Part shown: positions 26,096 through 36,756 of the stretch, piece after piece | Numbering within the stretch: position 1 is the first letter of the stretch | Layout of the letters: each line of letters opens with the position of its first letter | Source: Winogradskyella immobilis | Lineage (GTDB): Bacteria; Bacteroidota; Bacteroidia; Flavobacteriales; Flavobacteriaceae | NCBI RefSeq assembly: GCF_021887715.1 | Contig: NZ_JAIQXX010000002.1 | Coordinates: 1 to 64,000, forward strand | Direction: 5' to 3' | DNA: 64,000 bases | Notes under the pieces: model-generated | The model's database searches: none | Seen by the model: the letters and a program-made list of their open reading frames with translations, nothing else | What the model was told of the DNA's origin: nothing | Program-made: the position numbers and the translations under genes

Positions 26096-27751
26096 ATGAA
26101 AGTTATTACACGTTGCATACTTGTATTGGCATGTATTGTATTGAGTTGCAAACAAAATGTTGATGAATCTGATACTACTCTGGTTACTAAAGCGCATTCC
26201 GATTTAGAATCCTTTTTTAAGACGTGGCGCACTTTTGAAAATCCACCATTAATTGATGGAGTACCAGATTACACCGAAGCTACGTTTAATAATCGTCTTC
26301 CTAAATTTAAAACTTTGCAATCGCAACTTATGGCTATGGATACCACAGGTTGGTCTATTCCAGAACGTGTAGATTGGCATATCGTCTGGGCAGAGATGAA
26401 TGGTTATGATTTTAACCATCGAATACTAAAACCTTGGCAACGGGATCCTGCGTATTATAAAGTGCTGTGGATGGATCGTAGCGATGTGCCTGCGCACGAA
26501 GGGCCAACTAATCATGCTATTATTGAACTTTGGCAATACAAGTTTCCGTTAGACCAACCCTCTAAAGAAAAATTGTTAAAAGCTTTACATGCCATACCTA
26601 ATTTTTATAAACAAGCACAACAAAATCTTACTGGCAATGCTAGAGAGCTATGGATCGCTGGGATTAGAGATATCCGCAATCAAACTAATAATTTAAAAAC
26701 TATTCGCAATTGGGAAAGCTTTACTGAACATGCCGATTTGGTTACTGCTATTGATGCTGCCATTGCAGCTACAAATACATTTGTACAATGGTTACAAACA
26801 CAAAGTGACAGCAAAACTGGCCCGTCAGGCATTGGAAAAGACAACTACACCTGGTATTTGCAAAATGTACATTTAGTACCATTAACTTGGGAAGATGAAG
26901 TATTGCTGTTAAAACGTGAGTTGGCACGTGCATGGTCATCTTTAAAACTAGAAGAGCATCGCAACCGGCATTTACCAGAGTTGCCAGAAGCTAATACTGT
27001 AGCAGATCATGACGCTATGGTGGAACGTTCCGTAAAAAGTTTGATGCATTTTTTAGAAAACGACAGTATAGTTAGTGTTAAAGATTATTTTGAGCCTGCT
27101 TTGCGAGAGCATTTAGGTGGATTTGTACCTAAAGAAAATCGTAACTTTTTTCTAATCGGAAAACACATTGATGCTCGTCCGTTATATTCTCATTTTTACC
27201 ATTGGTTTGAATTGGCGCGTATGGATTTAGAACCGCACCAAAGCGAAATAAGAAAAGGCCCGTTGCTCTATAATATTTTCGATTCACGAAATGAAGGCAC
27301 AGCAACAGCAGTTGAAGAATTGGTTATGAATGCTGGATTGTATGACGACGATCCTCGTGTACGAGAGATTGTCTATATTATGATTGCCCAACGTGCCGCT
27401 CGTGGTTTAGGTTCACTTTATGCGCACGCTAATGAAATGACTATGGAAGAAGCCGGTAGTATCCACTCAGAATATACACCGCGTGGTTGGATGAAGACCG
27501 AAAAGGAACTATTGATTTTTGAGCAGCACCTCTATTTAAGACAGCCTGGTTATGGCACCAGCTATATTACGGGTAAATATTTATTAGAAGCTGCTATGAT
27601 GGATTATGGTTGGCTTAAAGAAAAAAATGGAGAAACATTTAAGCCTATGGACTTTTTTGACAAACTGAATGCTATAGGCAATATTCCTATAAGTTTAGGA
27701 CATTGGGAACTAACAGGGATTGATGCACAGGTAAAACAGATTAAGCAGTAA
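26096..27751 (+). CDS. DUF885 family lipoprotein
   Basis: 551 residues. Lipoprotein signal ([18 protein letters not shown], Cys at 18). The body is helical as in DUF885, which resembles a zinc-peptidase fold; the region [16 protein letters not shown] is the counterpart of its EGWA-type signature. A full HExxH was not found, so catalysis is uncertain. Exported and membrane-attached. Followed by a REP-like element and a small monooxygenase-like gene. Confidence 0.85.
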   Translation: MKVITRCILVLACIVLSCKQNVDESDTTLVTKAHSDLESFFKTWRTFENPPLIDGVPDYTEATFNNRLPKFKTLQSQLMAMDTTGWSIPERVDWHIVWAEMNGYDFNHRILKPWQRDPAYYKVLWMDRSDVPAHEGPTNHAIIELWQYKFPLDQPSKEKLLKALHAIPNFYKQAQQNLTGNARELWIAGIRDIRNQTNNLKTIRNWESFTEHADLVTAIDAAIAATNTFVQWLQTQSDSKTGPSGIGKDNYTWYLQNVHLVPLTWEDEVLLLKRELARAWSSLKLEEHRNRHLPELPEANTVADHDAMVERSVKSLMHFLENDSIVSVKDYFEPALREHLGGFVPKENRNFFLIGKHIDARPLYSHFYHWFELARMDLEPHQSEIRKGPLLYNIFDSRNEGTATAVEELVMNAGLYDDDPRVREIVYIMIAQRAARGLGSLYAHANEMTMEEAGSIHSEYTPRGWMKTEKELLIFEQHLYLRQPGYGTSYITGKYLLEAAMMDYGWLKEKNGETFKPMDFFDKLNAIGNIPISLGHWELTGIDAQVKQIKQ

Positions 27752-27775
27752 ATTAAGACAATGCTTGGTCGAGCA

Positions 27776-27826
27776 CGTCATATCGAGCCTGCCTTGTCTG
27801 CAGACAGGCGCAGTCGAGAGGTCTCA
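27776..27826 (+). repeat. REP-like element
   Basis: Contains GTCTGCAGAC at its centre with GCCTG.../...CAGGC arms, then GCAGTCGAGAGGTCTC. A dispersed flavobacterial type, intergenic. Confidence 0.5.
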
Positions 27827-27929
27827 ATTATTGAATTAGCATGATTAAACTCTTCCGTCGAATACGTAAAACCAAAACGTAATGTCATCCTATGTTTACA
27901 GAAGATAAGATGACAAAAAACAACTAATT

Positions 27930-28241
27930 ATGAAAAAATTAAAACCCTATTACGCTGTTATTTTTACATCCACACATACTGAAAATACCAAAGGTTATTC
28001 AGAAATGGCTTCTCAAATGGAAGGTTTAGCCAAACAACAACAAGGTTTTTTAGGTATAGAAAGTGCTCGAGAAACTGTTGGGATTACTGTAAGTTATTGG
28101 GAAAACTTAGATGCAATAAAAACATGGAAAGCCAATACAGAGCATCTACTTGCACAACAAAAAGGGCGCGAACAATGGTATAATTGGTATAAGGTTAAAA
28201 TTTGCAAGGTAGAACGCGAATACGAGTTTAAACATGATTAA
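27930..28241 (+). CDS. antibiotic biosynthesis monooxygenase (ABM)-type protein
   Basis: 103 residues, ferredoxin-like alpha/beta fold of the ABM family: YYAVIFTSTHTENTKGYSEM, then QQGFLGIESARETVGITVSYWENLDAIKTW. These small proteins often act as dimers in quinone or haem chemistry, or as stress proteins of unknown substrate; no antibiotic role is implied. The stop is one base from the stop of the convergent gene. Confidence 0.85.
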   Translation: MKKLKPYYAVIFTSTHTENTKGYSEMASQMEGLAKQQQGFLGIESARETVGITVSYWENLDAIKTWKANTEHLLAQQKGREQWYNWYKVKICKVEREYEFKHD

Positions 28242-28242
28242 A

Positions 28243-30474
28243 TCACCGTTTCAATGTAAAATGCCCATTAAACTCTTGGCCTTCGACAATTATTCTATAC
28301 CAATAATCTGAGGTTGGTAAACGTTGATTTCTATAGGTGCCATCCCAATTGACATTTCTATTAATAGCAGAAAACAACAACTTTCCATAGCGATCAAAGA
28401 TATAAACTTCACTAGATCCTAATAGTTGTAATACATTCAACGAAAATGTATCATTAACTCCATCTCCATTTGGGGTTATAAATTTTTGAATAAAGAAATG
28501 AATATGCTGTTGAGTGACTACTATATCACACTCCTCAGACCTTACATAAATGGTATATAGTCCACTAGGTATGTTGCTAAAGATATTGCTCGTCTGAAAG
28601 TTCTCATTATCTAAAGAGTACAAAAAGTTACCATCGGTTTCGTTTACTAGATTAACAATTATTGAACTTCCATCAGATACTACACTCTCAATAACTGGCA
28701 GTTGAAATGCTTCTACGGTAAAGGTTATGATTTCAGTAAAACAACCATCGGTAACTTCAACTTCAAATATTCCGGGTTGATCAATTGTAATTGCTGGAGT
28801 AATTGCTCCTGTGCTCCAATTATAGATTGGGTTTTCTATATTAGATATTGCTTCTAGAATTACCTCATCATTATCATCACAAATACTAATAAATTCATCT
28901 CTAAATTCTAAAGGTTGTTCTCCAACAATATCCCATATGCAAGTGTCAAAATTAAATACAGCCATCTGCCAACACAATAAATCTATAGGCTCTTCGGGTT
29001 GCTCTCCTAAAACCTCCCATAAACAAGTATTATTATTAAACATAATAGTTTCCCAACATTCTAAATCTGTGGGAGCTTCTGGTTGGGTTCCACTAACTAC
29101 CCAATCACAAATCGTGTTATCAAACGTAGCAACTTCCCAACACTCTATATCTGTTGGCGCTTCAGGTTGAGTTCCAGTTACAATCCAAGCACATATCGTT
29201 TCATCAAATGTTGTAGTTTCCCAACATTCTAAATCTGTGGGAGCTTCTGGTTGGGTTCCACTAACTACCCAATCACAAATCATGTTATCAAACGCAGCAA
29301 CTTCCCAACACTCTATATCTGTTGGAGCTTCTGGTTGAGTGCCACTTACAATCCAAGCACATATGGTATTGTCAAAGGTTGTTTCTTCCCAACATTCTAT
29401 ATCTGTTGGTGCTTCAGGTTGAGTTCCACTTACTACCCAATCACAAATCGTTTCATCAAATGTCGCAGTTTCCCAACATTCTAGATCAGGCATCGGAGGA
29501 GCTGGATTTACCGTAATTTGAAACACATCTGAAAAGGTAATACAATCTGAATCGTTTAAATTTGCTTCAAATTCAGCAATTCTAGCTCTGTAAAGTGTGC
29601 TCACCGTAACATCTGTAATGTTTAACATTGCATTTGTTTCTCCTGCAATATCTTGCCATGTTACTCCATTGGTGCTTGATTCCCACTGATAAAAATGAGA
29701 GCTAAATACTGCATTATCTGGAATTGCTGTAATTGTAGCAGAAAATGGTGTTTGCGAACTACAAATTGATATTGTGTTTTCAGCATTAGCATCTTCAACA
29801 GTTATAGCATCGCCACAGCTTTTAAACACAATATCATCAATAGCTAAATCATTACCACAACCACCAGCTCCGTTATTAATCATTTTAAGAATTATTGCAG
29901 TTTGGTTAGTTTGCGTTTGAAAAACTAAACCAAATTGATTCCAATCTGGTGTAGATGTACTACCAATAGAGCCTGTAGAACCTGAGGCTAAAAGATTAGT
30001 ATCTGTACTATCCCAAATTTCAAAATTAACATTAATCGGTATCACACCTGACCCACAAAACCCACCAGCAGGAGATAAATTTATTAACCATGACGAAAAT
30101 TCGTAAGTGGTGTTGCCACACAAACCGTTGATATTAGTCCTATAAAATTCGCCTGCATCAAAATCTGAATTAACTACTAACATTCTCCCATTAGTATCGT
30201 TGGGAGTGATATCTGTAATATCAAACCAATCGAAATAATCGGTATTACTAGACACGGTATACAACCCATCATCTGGTGGCGCTCCATTAGCATAAACATA
30301 TGTTGTAGCTCCTGCAGGAAGTGGAGAATCTTGTAAACCTGTTCCGAAAGTTTCTGTGAAAATTGGATCGCCAGAGTTCCCTTGGCAAAATCCTAATTGC
30401 GCATGTAGATCTTTTGAAAAAAAAGAAATACAAAAAATGATGAGTATTTTGAGACCTGTGAAACGATTTTGCAC
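28243..30474 (-). CDS. type IX-secreted protein with 28-residue repeats and type B sorting domain
   Basis: 743 residues from a GTG at 30474, chosen because MQNRFTGLKILIIFCISFFSKDLHAQ forms a clean signal peptide; an ATG at 30567 would add 31 residues that do not fit. The mature N-terminal half has two beta domains (extracellular, jelly-roll like, one ending CGDAITVED; one PKD/Ig-like, QWESSTNGVTWQDIAGETN). Then come seven repeats of 28 residues, an aromatic/Cys domain and a C-terminal type B sorting domain (ITPNGDGVNDTF, IFDRYGKLLF, NWDGTYRNQRLPTSDYWY). It is exported and fixed to the surface; probably adhesin or gliding-related. Confidence 0.85.
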   Translation of the reverse strand: MQNRFTGLKILIIFCISFFSKDLHAQLGFCQGNSGDPIFTETFGTGLQDSPLPAGATTYVYANGAPPDDGLYTVSSNTDYFDWFDITDITPNDTNGRMLVVNSDFDAGEFYRTNINGLCGNTTYEFSSWLINLSPAGGFCGSGVIPINVNFEIWDSTDTNLLASGSTGSIGSTSTPDWNQFGLVFQTQTNQTAIILKMINNGAGGCGNDLAIDDIVFKSCGDAITVEDANAENTISICSSQTPFSATITAIPDNAVFSSHFYQWESSTNGVTWQDIAGETNAMLNITDVTVSTLYRARIAEFEANLNDSDCITFSDVFQITVNPAPPMPDLECWETATFDETICDWVVSGTQPEAPTDIECWEETTFDNTICAWIVSGTQPEAPTDIECWEVAAFDNMICDWVVSGTQPEAPTDLECWETTTFDETICAWIVTGTQPEAPTDIECWEVATFDNTICDWVVSGTQPEAPTDLECWETIMFNNNTCLWEVLGEQPEEPIDLLCWQMAVFNFDTCIWDIVGEQPLEFRDEFISICDDNDEVILEAISNIENPIYNWSTGAITPAITIDQPGIFEVEVTDGCFTEIITFTVEAFQLPVIESVVSDGSSIIVNLVNETDGNFLYSLDNENFQTSNIFSNIPSGLYTIYVRSEECDIVVTQQHIHFFIQKFITPNGDGVNDTFSLNVLQLLGSSEVYIFDRYGKLLFSAINRNVNWDGTYRNQRLPTSDYWYRIIVEGQEFNGHFTLKR
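28912..29487 (-). repeat. seven tandem 84-base coding repeats
   Basis: Each 28-residue unit has the pattern ECWE(x)xxFD(x)xxICxWxVxGTQPEAPTD, with the first Cys of each unit 28 residues apart and a second Cys 11 residues later, so 14 Cys are regularly spaced. Copies one to five are nearly identical at the nucleotide level; the last two have diverged. Two alternating types (...CDWVVSG and ...CAWIVSG) hint at duplication of a pair. Confidence 0.85.
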
Positions 30475-30730
30475 GTTTAAATATATAGATAAATATAAGT
30501 GTGAGTCGTAGTTTTTTACAGATACCTGCTTTAAAATCGCCTTTGTATGGTACATGTATAGGTTCATTACATGTTTTAAGCATCAAAAGATGAAATCAAT
30601 ACTGATTTTAGGATTCATTATTGCTTATTATTTTTGCCTGTCTAAACAATTATTAAACGACGAATTATAAGGATAGATTAATTTTATGCCATCAAAATCA
30701 CTATTTTTGTTTTTCTTAACTCATTAACCT

Positions 30731-31168
30731 ATGAACACTATTCAATTTATCCATTCTGGTTGGGCATATTTAGTTTTAATCATTTTAGTCTTAGCTACAT
30801 TCAATGCAATTATCAAATTCTTTGGAGATAAAGAGTTTGATGCTAAAGATTTCAGAATATCATTATTTGCGTTAATTACTATGCACATTCAACTCTTATT
30901 AGGCATTGTTTTATTTTTTACTAAAGATTATTTTGGTACTATTAGCGAAGTTGGTGGCATGGGAGAAGTTATGAAAAACGCAGCATTACGTTCTAATATT
31001 ATAGAGCATCCGTTAACTATGATTATTGCCGTTGTTCTAATAACCATGGGATATTCAAAACACAAAAAGAAGTTAGTATCTAAACCAAAGTTTAAAGTCC
31101 TTGCTATATTTTACACTTTAGCTTTAATATTGGTTTTAGCTAAAATTCCTTGGAATCAGTGGTTTTAA
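30731..31168 (+). CDS. integral membrane protein of unknown function
   Basis: 145 residues with four hydrophobic helices (about 10-28, 48-65, 90-105, 122-140). It begins NTIQFIHSGWAYLVLIILVLA and has two His residues (in QFIHSGW and TMHIQ) on consecutive helices. Such proteins are sometimes annotated as cytochrome b-like in Flavobacteria; haem binding is possible but not shown. Single gene ending in a strong terminator. Confidence 0.75.
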   Translation: MNTIQFIHSGWAYLVLIILVLATFNAIIKFFGDKEFDAKDFRISLFALITMHIQLLLGIVLFFTKDYFGTISEVGGMGEVMKNAALRSNIIEHPLTMIIAVVLITMGYSKHKKKLVSKPKFKVLAIFYTLALILVLAKIPWNQWF

Positions 31169-31176
31169 AACATTAT

Positions 31177-31208
31177 AAAAGGCTTCAAATTTAAATTTGA
31201 AGCCTTTT
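31177..31208 (+). terminator. bidirectional terminator, perfect 32-base palindrome
   Basis: Arms AAAAGGCTTCAAATTT / AAATTTGAAGCCTTTT without mismatch, rich in T on both outer sides. It lies between converging genes and can serve both. Confidence 0.85.
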
Positions 31209-31229
31209 ATTTTATAGTAATATTTTAAT

Positions 31230-32291
31230 CTACTCGTCTTTAACCTCTCTAATAACATAAACATATACAGGAAAGTGGTCACTAAATCCACCTGTATATC
31301 CGCCATCAGCAAAACTTCTAAATGGATACCCTACATAACGTCCACGTCTATTAACCAAATAAGGTTTGTTATGAATACCTGCTTTGTAATATTTAAAAGA
31401 CGAAAAATCTTTATCTAATAATGGTTTTGTAACCATAATTTGGTCAAATAAACTCCAACTATCTCTATAACCAGTAGTGCCAAGACCTTCTTTTTTAAAT
31501 TGATTTTCAAAAGGGTTATATATCCCTTTAAGCGGCACTTTTTTTCTGTTAGAATGTGCCTTTAAAACATCTTTGACACTAGCATTAGTAGGATTGTCAT
31601 TTAAATCACCCATCACAAATACTTTAGCATAAGGATCTATAGATTGCAGAGAGTCTATAATACGCTTGTTTAGTTTTGCTGCGCCTACTCGTTTAGATCG
31701 GCTTCGCGCTTCACCACCACTACGAGACGGCCAATGGTTAACAATAACGTGTATTAAATCTCCTTCAAGCTTACCACTTACTAAAAGTTGGTTTCTAGTA
31801 AATACACGCTTTCTAGAAAGATCATCATAAATAAATAATTCGTGCGATTTAGAATTTATCGGTTGAAATAATGCTTTTTGATATAACAAAGCCACATCAA
31901 TGCCTCTAGCGTCAGGAGATTCAAAATGTACAATACCATAATCTTTTCCTAATAATAAAGGGTCATTAACTAAATCTTCTAATACTTTTCTGTTTTCAAT
32001 TTCACAAACTCCAATTATTGCAGGAGAATTATTGGTTTGGTCACTCCCTATATCAGCAACAGCACGAGCCATGTTTTTTAATTTCCTTTCATAGATTTTA
32101 GCTCTATCCGAATTCAATTCCATAATAGGACTCCTTTCGTCAAATTTATTAGGGTCATTAATAGTATCAAATAAATTTTCTAGATTATAAAACGCTACAG
32201 TATGTATTTTGTACCGTTTTTCATTTTGTGTATATGCATTAAATGCTATAAAAAAAAGTAGTGAAAACAGTAGTATTCTATTCATTTTCAT
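31230..32291 (-). CDS. exported endonuclease/exonuclease/phosphatase family protein
   Basis: 353 residues with a signal peptide (ends NAYTQ). The EEP fold motifs are present in order: AFYNLENLFDT, CEIENRKVL (metal-binding Glu), ARGIDVALLY, VNHWPSRSGG, VMGDLNDNP and SDHFPVYVY (Asp-His). Likely hydrolyses phosphodiester or phosphomonoester bonds outside the cytoplasm, for example extracellular DNA. Lies divergently next to a TonB receptor and a DUF5689 protein. Confidence 0.9.
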   Translation of the reverse strand: MKMNRILLFSLLFFIAFNAYTQNEKRYKIHTVAFYNLENLFDTINDPNKFDERSPIMELNSDRAKIYERKLKNMARAVADIGSDQTNNSPAIIGVCEIENRKVLEDLVNDPLLLGKDYGIVHFESPDARGIDVALLYQKALFQPINSKSHELFIYDDLSRKRVFTRNQLLVSGKLEGDLIHVIVNHWPSRSGGEARSRSKRVGAAKLNKRIIDSLQSIDPYAKVFVMGDLNDNPTNASVKDVLKAHSNRKKVPLKGIYNPFENQFKKEGLGTTGYRDSWSLFDQIMVTKPLLDKDFSSFKYYKAGIHNKPYLVNRRGRYVGYPFRSFADGGYTGGFSDHFPVYVYVIREVKDE

Positions 32292-32425
32292 GGTTGTATA
32301 TTATATAATTGTAAAACTACATTCAATTTCCTTACCAAAAGTATGTAATTCTAATAAATAATGTAAATTAGTGTGTTCTTTCTTCAAAAAAAGAATAACC
32401 AATAAATCAATTTTTAAAATTAAGT

Positions 32426-35287
32426 ATGAAAAAAAGTTTTTTACTCTTTCTATTTGGAGTAGCTTTTTCTCTAACAAGTTTTGCACAGCAAACCATTATT
32501 AGAGGAAGCGTTCTGGATGGAACCACAGGAGAACCTATTCCTGATGTAACAATTACCATTGAAGAAACTAATCAGACTACGACTACAGATGCTAAAGGAG
32601 AATTTTCTTTTATTAGTAATGTCCCGTTAGGCGAACAAGTGCTCAAGGTTGAAAAAATAGGTTATGTTACTAAACGTTATCCGATTGTTGTAAATGAAGG
32701 AAGTACTGTTGACATTAGTGGTATGACCTTAGATTATGATCCTGGAGACAAAAAAGATTTATTTACTATTTCTATTTCAGATGATAATTTAAATAGTGAA
32801 GATGATGGTTTAACAGATAATGTTTCTGGTTTATTACAGGCATCGAGAGATATCTTTCTCAGCGCAGCTGCTTTTGACTTTTCGTCCACATTTTTTAGAC
32901 CAAGAGGTTTGGATAATGCTAACGGTAAAGTGCTTATCAATGGAATTGAAATGAACAAACAGTTTAATGGAAGACCACAGTGGGCAAATTGGGGAGGTTT
33001 AAATGATGTACAACGTAACCAGGAGTTTACAATGGGTATATCTGCTAATGATTATAATTTTGGCGATCTCGCAGGAACAAATAATATTGTAATGCGTGCT
33101 TCAAAATACAGAAAAGGAGGTCGTATTTCTTATGCTTCAGCTAATAGAAGTTATCAAGGTAGAGTTATGGCTAGTTATAATTCTGGTTTATTAAAAGGAG
33201 GTTGGTCCTATTCGTTTTTAGGGTCTAGACGTTTTGGCGCAGAAGGTTTTATCGATGGAACACTTTACGATTCTAATTCATTTTTTGCTGCTGTAGAAAA
33301 ACAAATCAACGATAAACATAACCTTAATTTTACAGGAATATATGCACAAAACAGACGTGGACGTTCTACTGCAATTACTAATGAAGTTTTTGAGCTTAAA
33401 GGGCGAGAATACAATCCTTTTTGGGGCTTACAAAATGGAGATATACGGAATTCGCGAGTTAGAGAAATTGAAGAGCCTATATTAATGCTTAACCATTATT
33501 GGGACATTTCACCTAAAGTAAGATTAAATAGTAATGTAGCCTATCAGTTTGGTGAGATTTCTAATACTAGAATTGATAACGGAGGTACACGTTTAGTGAC
33601 TTTTAATGGAGAAAGTAGTTTTTTAGGAGGCGCGCGTAATACAAATGCTGATTACTATCAAGATTTGCCAAGTTTCTTTTTACAAGATCCTAATCCATCG
33701 GCCCTAGATTTTCAACAAGCATTTGCTGCACAACAAGAATTTATTAACGACGGTCAATTTGATTGGAATCTTTTATACGAAGGTAATGCAACTGTAGCCG
33801 CTCAAGGAGGAAATTCTATCTATGCACTACAAGCAGATGTTATTGATGATTCTCAAATAAGTTTCAACACTATATTAGATGCTGATTTAGCAGATAATAT
33901 TCGTTTAAATGCCTCTTTAAACTATAGAAATCTAAATAGCCAAAACTATGCTAGAATAGAAGACTTATTAGGAGGAACAGGCTATTTAGATGTAGACTTC
34001 TTTGCCGAAGAAATTGGACAAGATGTTACCGATTTATTAGAAACTGTAGCACAGAGTGATATTAGAAACCCTAATAGAATTGCTAGAGAAGGTGATCGTT
34101 ACAAATACAATTATGAAATCGATGCTGAAGTTGTTAGTGGATTTGCGCAAGCACAATTTAAATATAACAAAGTAGACTTCTTTGTCGGTGCTAATGTATC
34201 TCAAACCAATTATCAAAGAACTGGATTATTTGAAAACGGTAATTTTACAGGTACTGGTCCGCAAGGTTCTTTTGGGGAAAGCGAAAAGTTAGATTTTACA
34301 AATTATGGCATAAAAGGAGGTTTAACCTATAAAATATCTGGTCGTCACTTAATCAATGCTAATGGTAGTTACTTTACAAAAGCACCAACTATTAGAAATT
34401 CGTTTAGTAATGCCCGGCAAAATAATTTTACCGTTACCGGTTTAGAAAGTGAAAAAGTACAATCTGCGGATGTTAGCTATATATTTAGGTCTCCAATAAT
34501 TAAAGCACGTTTAACTGGGTTTTATACAGGTTTTGAAGATGGTACAGATATTGGGTTCTATTTTACCGAAGATTTAGCTGGTTTGGGTATTGATAATGGA
34601 GATGCTTTTGTACAAGAAATTTTAACCAATATAGAACGAAGAAATATTGGTATAGAATTAGGCTTTGAAGCTCAAGTAACACCAACCATTAAATTAAAAG
34701 CCGCAGCATCATTTGGCCAATACACCTTTACTAATAATCCAAACCTTTATCTAACAAGTGATGATTTTGAAGGAGAATTAAGATTTGGAGATGGTACTAC
34801 TAATATAAAAGATCTTCATGTTGCTGGTGGACCAGAACGTGCTTACCAGGTAGGTTTTGAGTATAGAGATCCAGATTTTTGGAATGTTGGTGTTACCAGC
34901 AATTTTTTCTCTAACGCTTATATAGATGCTAGTAACTTATCAAGGTCTGCCAACTTTACTTCAGATTTTGACGGTAATACTTTTAATGATTTCGATCCTG
35001 CTACTGCAAGAGAGCTATTACAACAAGAACAGTTTGATGATTATTTACTTGTTAATGTCGTTGGCGGAAAATCGTGGAAAGTTGATGATTATTTCATTGG
35101 GTTCTTTGCTACAATTAATAATGTTTTTGATCAACAATACACAACTGGTGGTTTTGAACAATCGCGTTTAGGAAATTTTAGACGAATTAGAGAAGATCAA
35201 TCTAGAGATAATGGCCCTTTATTTGGATCACGTTATTTCTTTGGAAATGGTACCACGTATTACCTAAATGTTTACGTAAGATTTTAA
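32426..35287 (+). CDS. TonB-dependent outer-membrane receptor
   Basis: 953 residues. Signal peptide (ends TSFAQ), a carboxypeptidase-like regulatory domain (about 24-108, GSVLDGTTGEPIPDVTI), a plug domain (about 125-230, RGLDNANGKVLINGIEM) and a 22-strand beta-barrel ending YYLNVYVRF with a terminal Phe. Imports substrates too large for porins with energy from TonB-ExbBD. The next gene, a DUF5689 lipoprotein, is 32 bases downstream, as with SusC/SusD-like pairs. Ligand unknown. Confidence 0.9.
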   Translation: MKKSFLLFLFGVAFSLTSFAQQTIIRGSVLDGTTGEPIPDVTITIEETNQTTTTDAKGEFSFISNVPLGEQVLKVEKIGYVTKRYPIVVNEGSTVDISGMTLDYDPGDKKDLFTISISDDNLNSEDDGLTDNVSGLLQASRDIFLSAAAFDFSSTFFRPRGLDNANGKVLINGIEMNKQFNGRPQWANWGGLNDVQRNQEFTMGISANDYNFGDLAGTNNIVMRASKYRKGGRISYASANRSYQGRVMASYNSGLLKGGWSYSFLGSRRFGAEGFIDGTLYDSNSFFAAVEKQINDKHNLNFTGIYAQNRRGRSTAITNEVFELKGREYNPFWGLQNGDIRNSRVREIEEPILMLNHYWDISPKVRLNSNVAYQFGEISNTRIDNGGTRLVTFNGESSFLGGARNTNADYYQDLPSFFLQDPNPSALDFQQAFAAQQEFINDGQFDWNLLYEGNATVAAQGGNSIYALQADVIDDSQISFNTILDADLADNIRLNASLNYRNLNSQNYARIEDLLGGTGYLDVDFFAEEIGQDVTDLLETVAQSDIRNPNRIAREGDRYKYNYEIDAEVVSGFAQAQFKYNKVDFFVGANVSQTNYQRTGLFENGNFTGTGPQGSFGESEKLDFTNYGIKGGLTYKISGRHLINANGSYFTKAPTIRNSFSNARQNNFTVTGLESEKVQSADVSYIFRSPIIKARLTGFYTGFEDGTDIGFYFTEDLAGLGIDNGDAFVQEILTNIERRNIGIELGFEAQVTPTIKLKAAASFGQYTFTNNPNLYLTSDDFEGELRFGDGTTNIKDLHVAGGPERAYQVGFEYRDPDFWNVGVTSNFFSNAYIDASNLSRSANFTSDFDGNTFNDFDPATARELLQQEQFDDYLLVNVVGGKSWKVDDYFIGFFATINNVFDQQYTTGGFEQSRLGNFRRIREDQSRDNGPLFGSRYFFGNGTTYYLNVYVRF

Positions 35288-35319
35288 GAATATAGATACA
35301 ACAATATAAATTTCAAAAA

Positions 35320-36738
35320 ATGAAAAATTTAAAATTTAATAAAATAATACTTCTACTAATTGGACTAGTAGTATTTAATAGCTGTGTTGAAGATGATGAT
35401 TTTGCAATACCAGACACTTCTATTATTGAACCCGTTTTAGATGGTCAACAAGTTAGTATAGCCTCTATTGCTGGTGCATTAGCACAAGAACAAGGTAATA
35501 ACAGTGTAGATTACTCTAATGATGACGACCTAGTATCTTTTGATTTTGGTGGACCAAATCAATATTTAACTGGATACGTGGTATCTTCTGATGAAGGAGG
35601 TAACTTCTTTGAAGAATTAATTATACAAGATGCGCCAGAAAACCCAACTACTGGTATAAAGGTTTTAGTAGATGTAAATCCATTATTTACACGTTACGAA
35701 GTAGGACGTAAAGTCTTTGTTAAACTTAATGGTTTAGTTGTGGGGATTTCTAACGGGGTACTTGCCATCGGACCTCAAGATGGAGATCGTGTTGGTCAAA
35801 TTCCTGGTGCTTCTGAAGAAGATTTTATATTACGCTCTGCCGAAGTAGCTACAATTGTTCCGCTTCCTTTATCTATTGCAGATTTTACTGAAGATAGAAC
35901 CAACTTAATGATTGAATTACAAGATGTACAATTTAACAGAGGACAAGTTCTTGGAGATAATCCTTTGAGTTTTGCTTCTGAAGGTTCAGATCAATTTGAT
36001 GGAGAACGTCTTTTAGAGAGTTGTTCTTCTGCTACCACTGCTATATTTAGTACAAGTACATTTTCAGATTTTAAAGCATTAACGTTACCTAGTGGTCGCG
36101 GAAATATGACTGCTATATTAACTCGTAATTTCTTTGGTGACACTTTTAATATTGCTATAAATTCTCCAGAAGATATCAATTTTAGTAGTTCTGATCGTTG
36201 TGATCCAGATTTCTTAGAGTGTAGTGGTACTTCTGGCGGAGGTTCTGCAATCTTCTTTGAAGATTTTGAAACGTTTTCTAGTTTTACTGCTGAAGGATGG
36301 ACTAATGTTAACATCAATGGTGGTGGTACAGAATGGACAGAAGGTGGTTTTGGTGGTAATGATTATGCCCAAATTACAGGCTTTAATTCTGATGAAGACC
36401 CTATAGAAGTGTTTTTAGTAACTCCACCTATAGATTTAGATACTACTACTGGTGAAGAATTGTCTTTTGATGTTCAAACCAACTTTGATAATGGTACTAT
36501 TTTATCTGTTTTAGTATCAACTGACTTTACAGGAGATCCAACAACTGCAACTTGGCAACCTTTAGATGCTGTTATTCCATCAGGACCAGCAAATGGTTTC
36601 GGTACATTCCAATCTGTTGGTCCGATTAATGTTTCTTGTCTAGATGGCACTGTACATTTTGCCTTCTTCTATGAAGGAGCAGATCCAGGAGCAACTACGC
36701 GTTATCATGTAGATAATGTTGAAGTTACAGGAAATTAG
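35320..36738 (+). CDS. DUF5689 surface lipoprotein with choice-of-anchor J domain
   Basis: 472 residues. Lipoprotein signal (LIGLVVFNSC, Cys at 22). Residues about 40-300 form the DUF5689 region, which includes an OB-like fold (LTGYVVSSDEGGNFFEELIIQD, RYEVGRKVFVKLNGLVVG). The C-terminal 170 residues match choice-of-anchor J (FFEDFETFSSF..., WTNVNINGGGTEW, YHVDNVEV). In the operon with the TonB receptor it probably presents a ligand to it. OB folds of this family occur with nucleases, so nucleic acid fragments are one candidate ligand. Confidence 0.85.
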   Translation: MKNLKFNKIILLLIGLVVFNSCVEDDDFAIPDTSIIEPVLDGQQVSIASIAGALAQEQGNNSVDYSNDDDLVSFDFGGPNQYLTGYVVSSDEGGNFFEELIIQDAPENPTTGIKVLVDVNPLFTRYEVGRKVFVKLNGLVVGISNGVLAIGPQDGDRVGQIPGASEEDFILRSAEVATIVPLPLSIADFTEDRTNLMIELQDVQFNRGQVLGDNPLSFASEGSDQFDGERLLESCSSATTAIFSTSTFSDFKALTLPSGRGNMTAILTRNFFGDTFNIAINSPEDINFSSSDRCDPDFLECSGTSGGGSAIFFEDFETFSSFTAEGWTNVNINGGGTEWTEGGFGGNDYAQITGFNSDEDPIEVFLVTPPIDLDTTTGEELSFDVQTNFDNGTILSVLVSTDFTGDPTTATWQPLDAVIPSGPANGFGTFQSVGPINVSCLDGTVHFAFFYEGADPGATTRYHVDNVEVTGN

Positions 36739-36756
36739 TAACTCTCTTAAAACAAT

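Noticed and set aside
28912-29487. Regular repeats resembling a CRISPR array
   Set aside because: 84-base units are contiguous, coding, without spacers, and translate to Cys-regular protein repeats.
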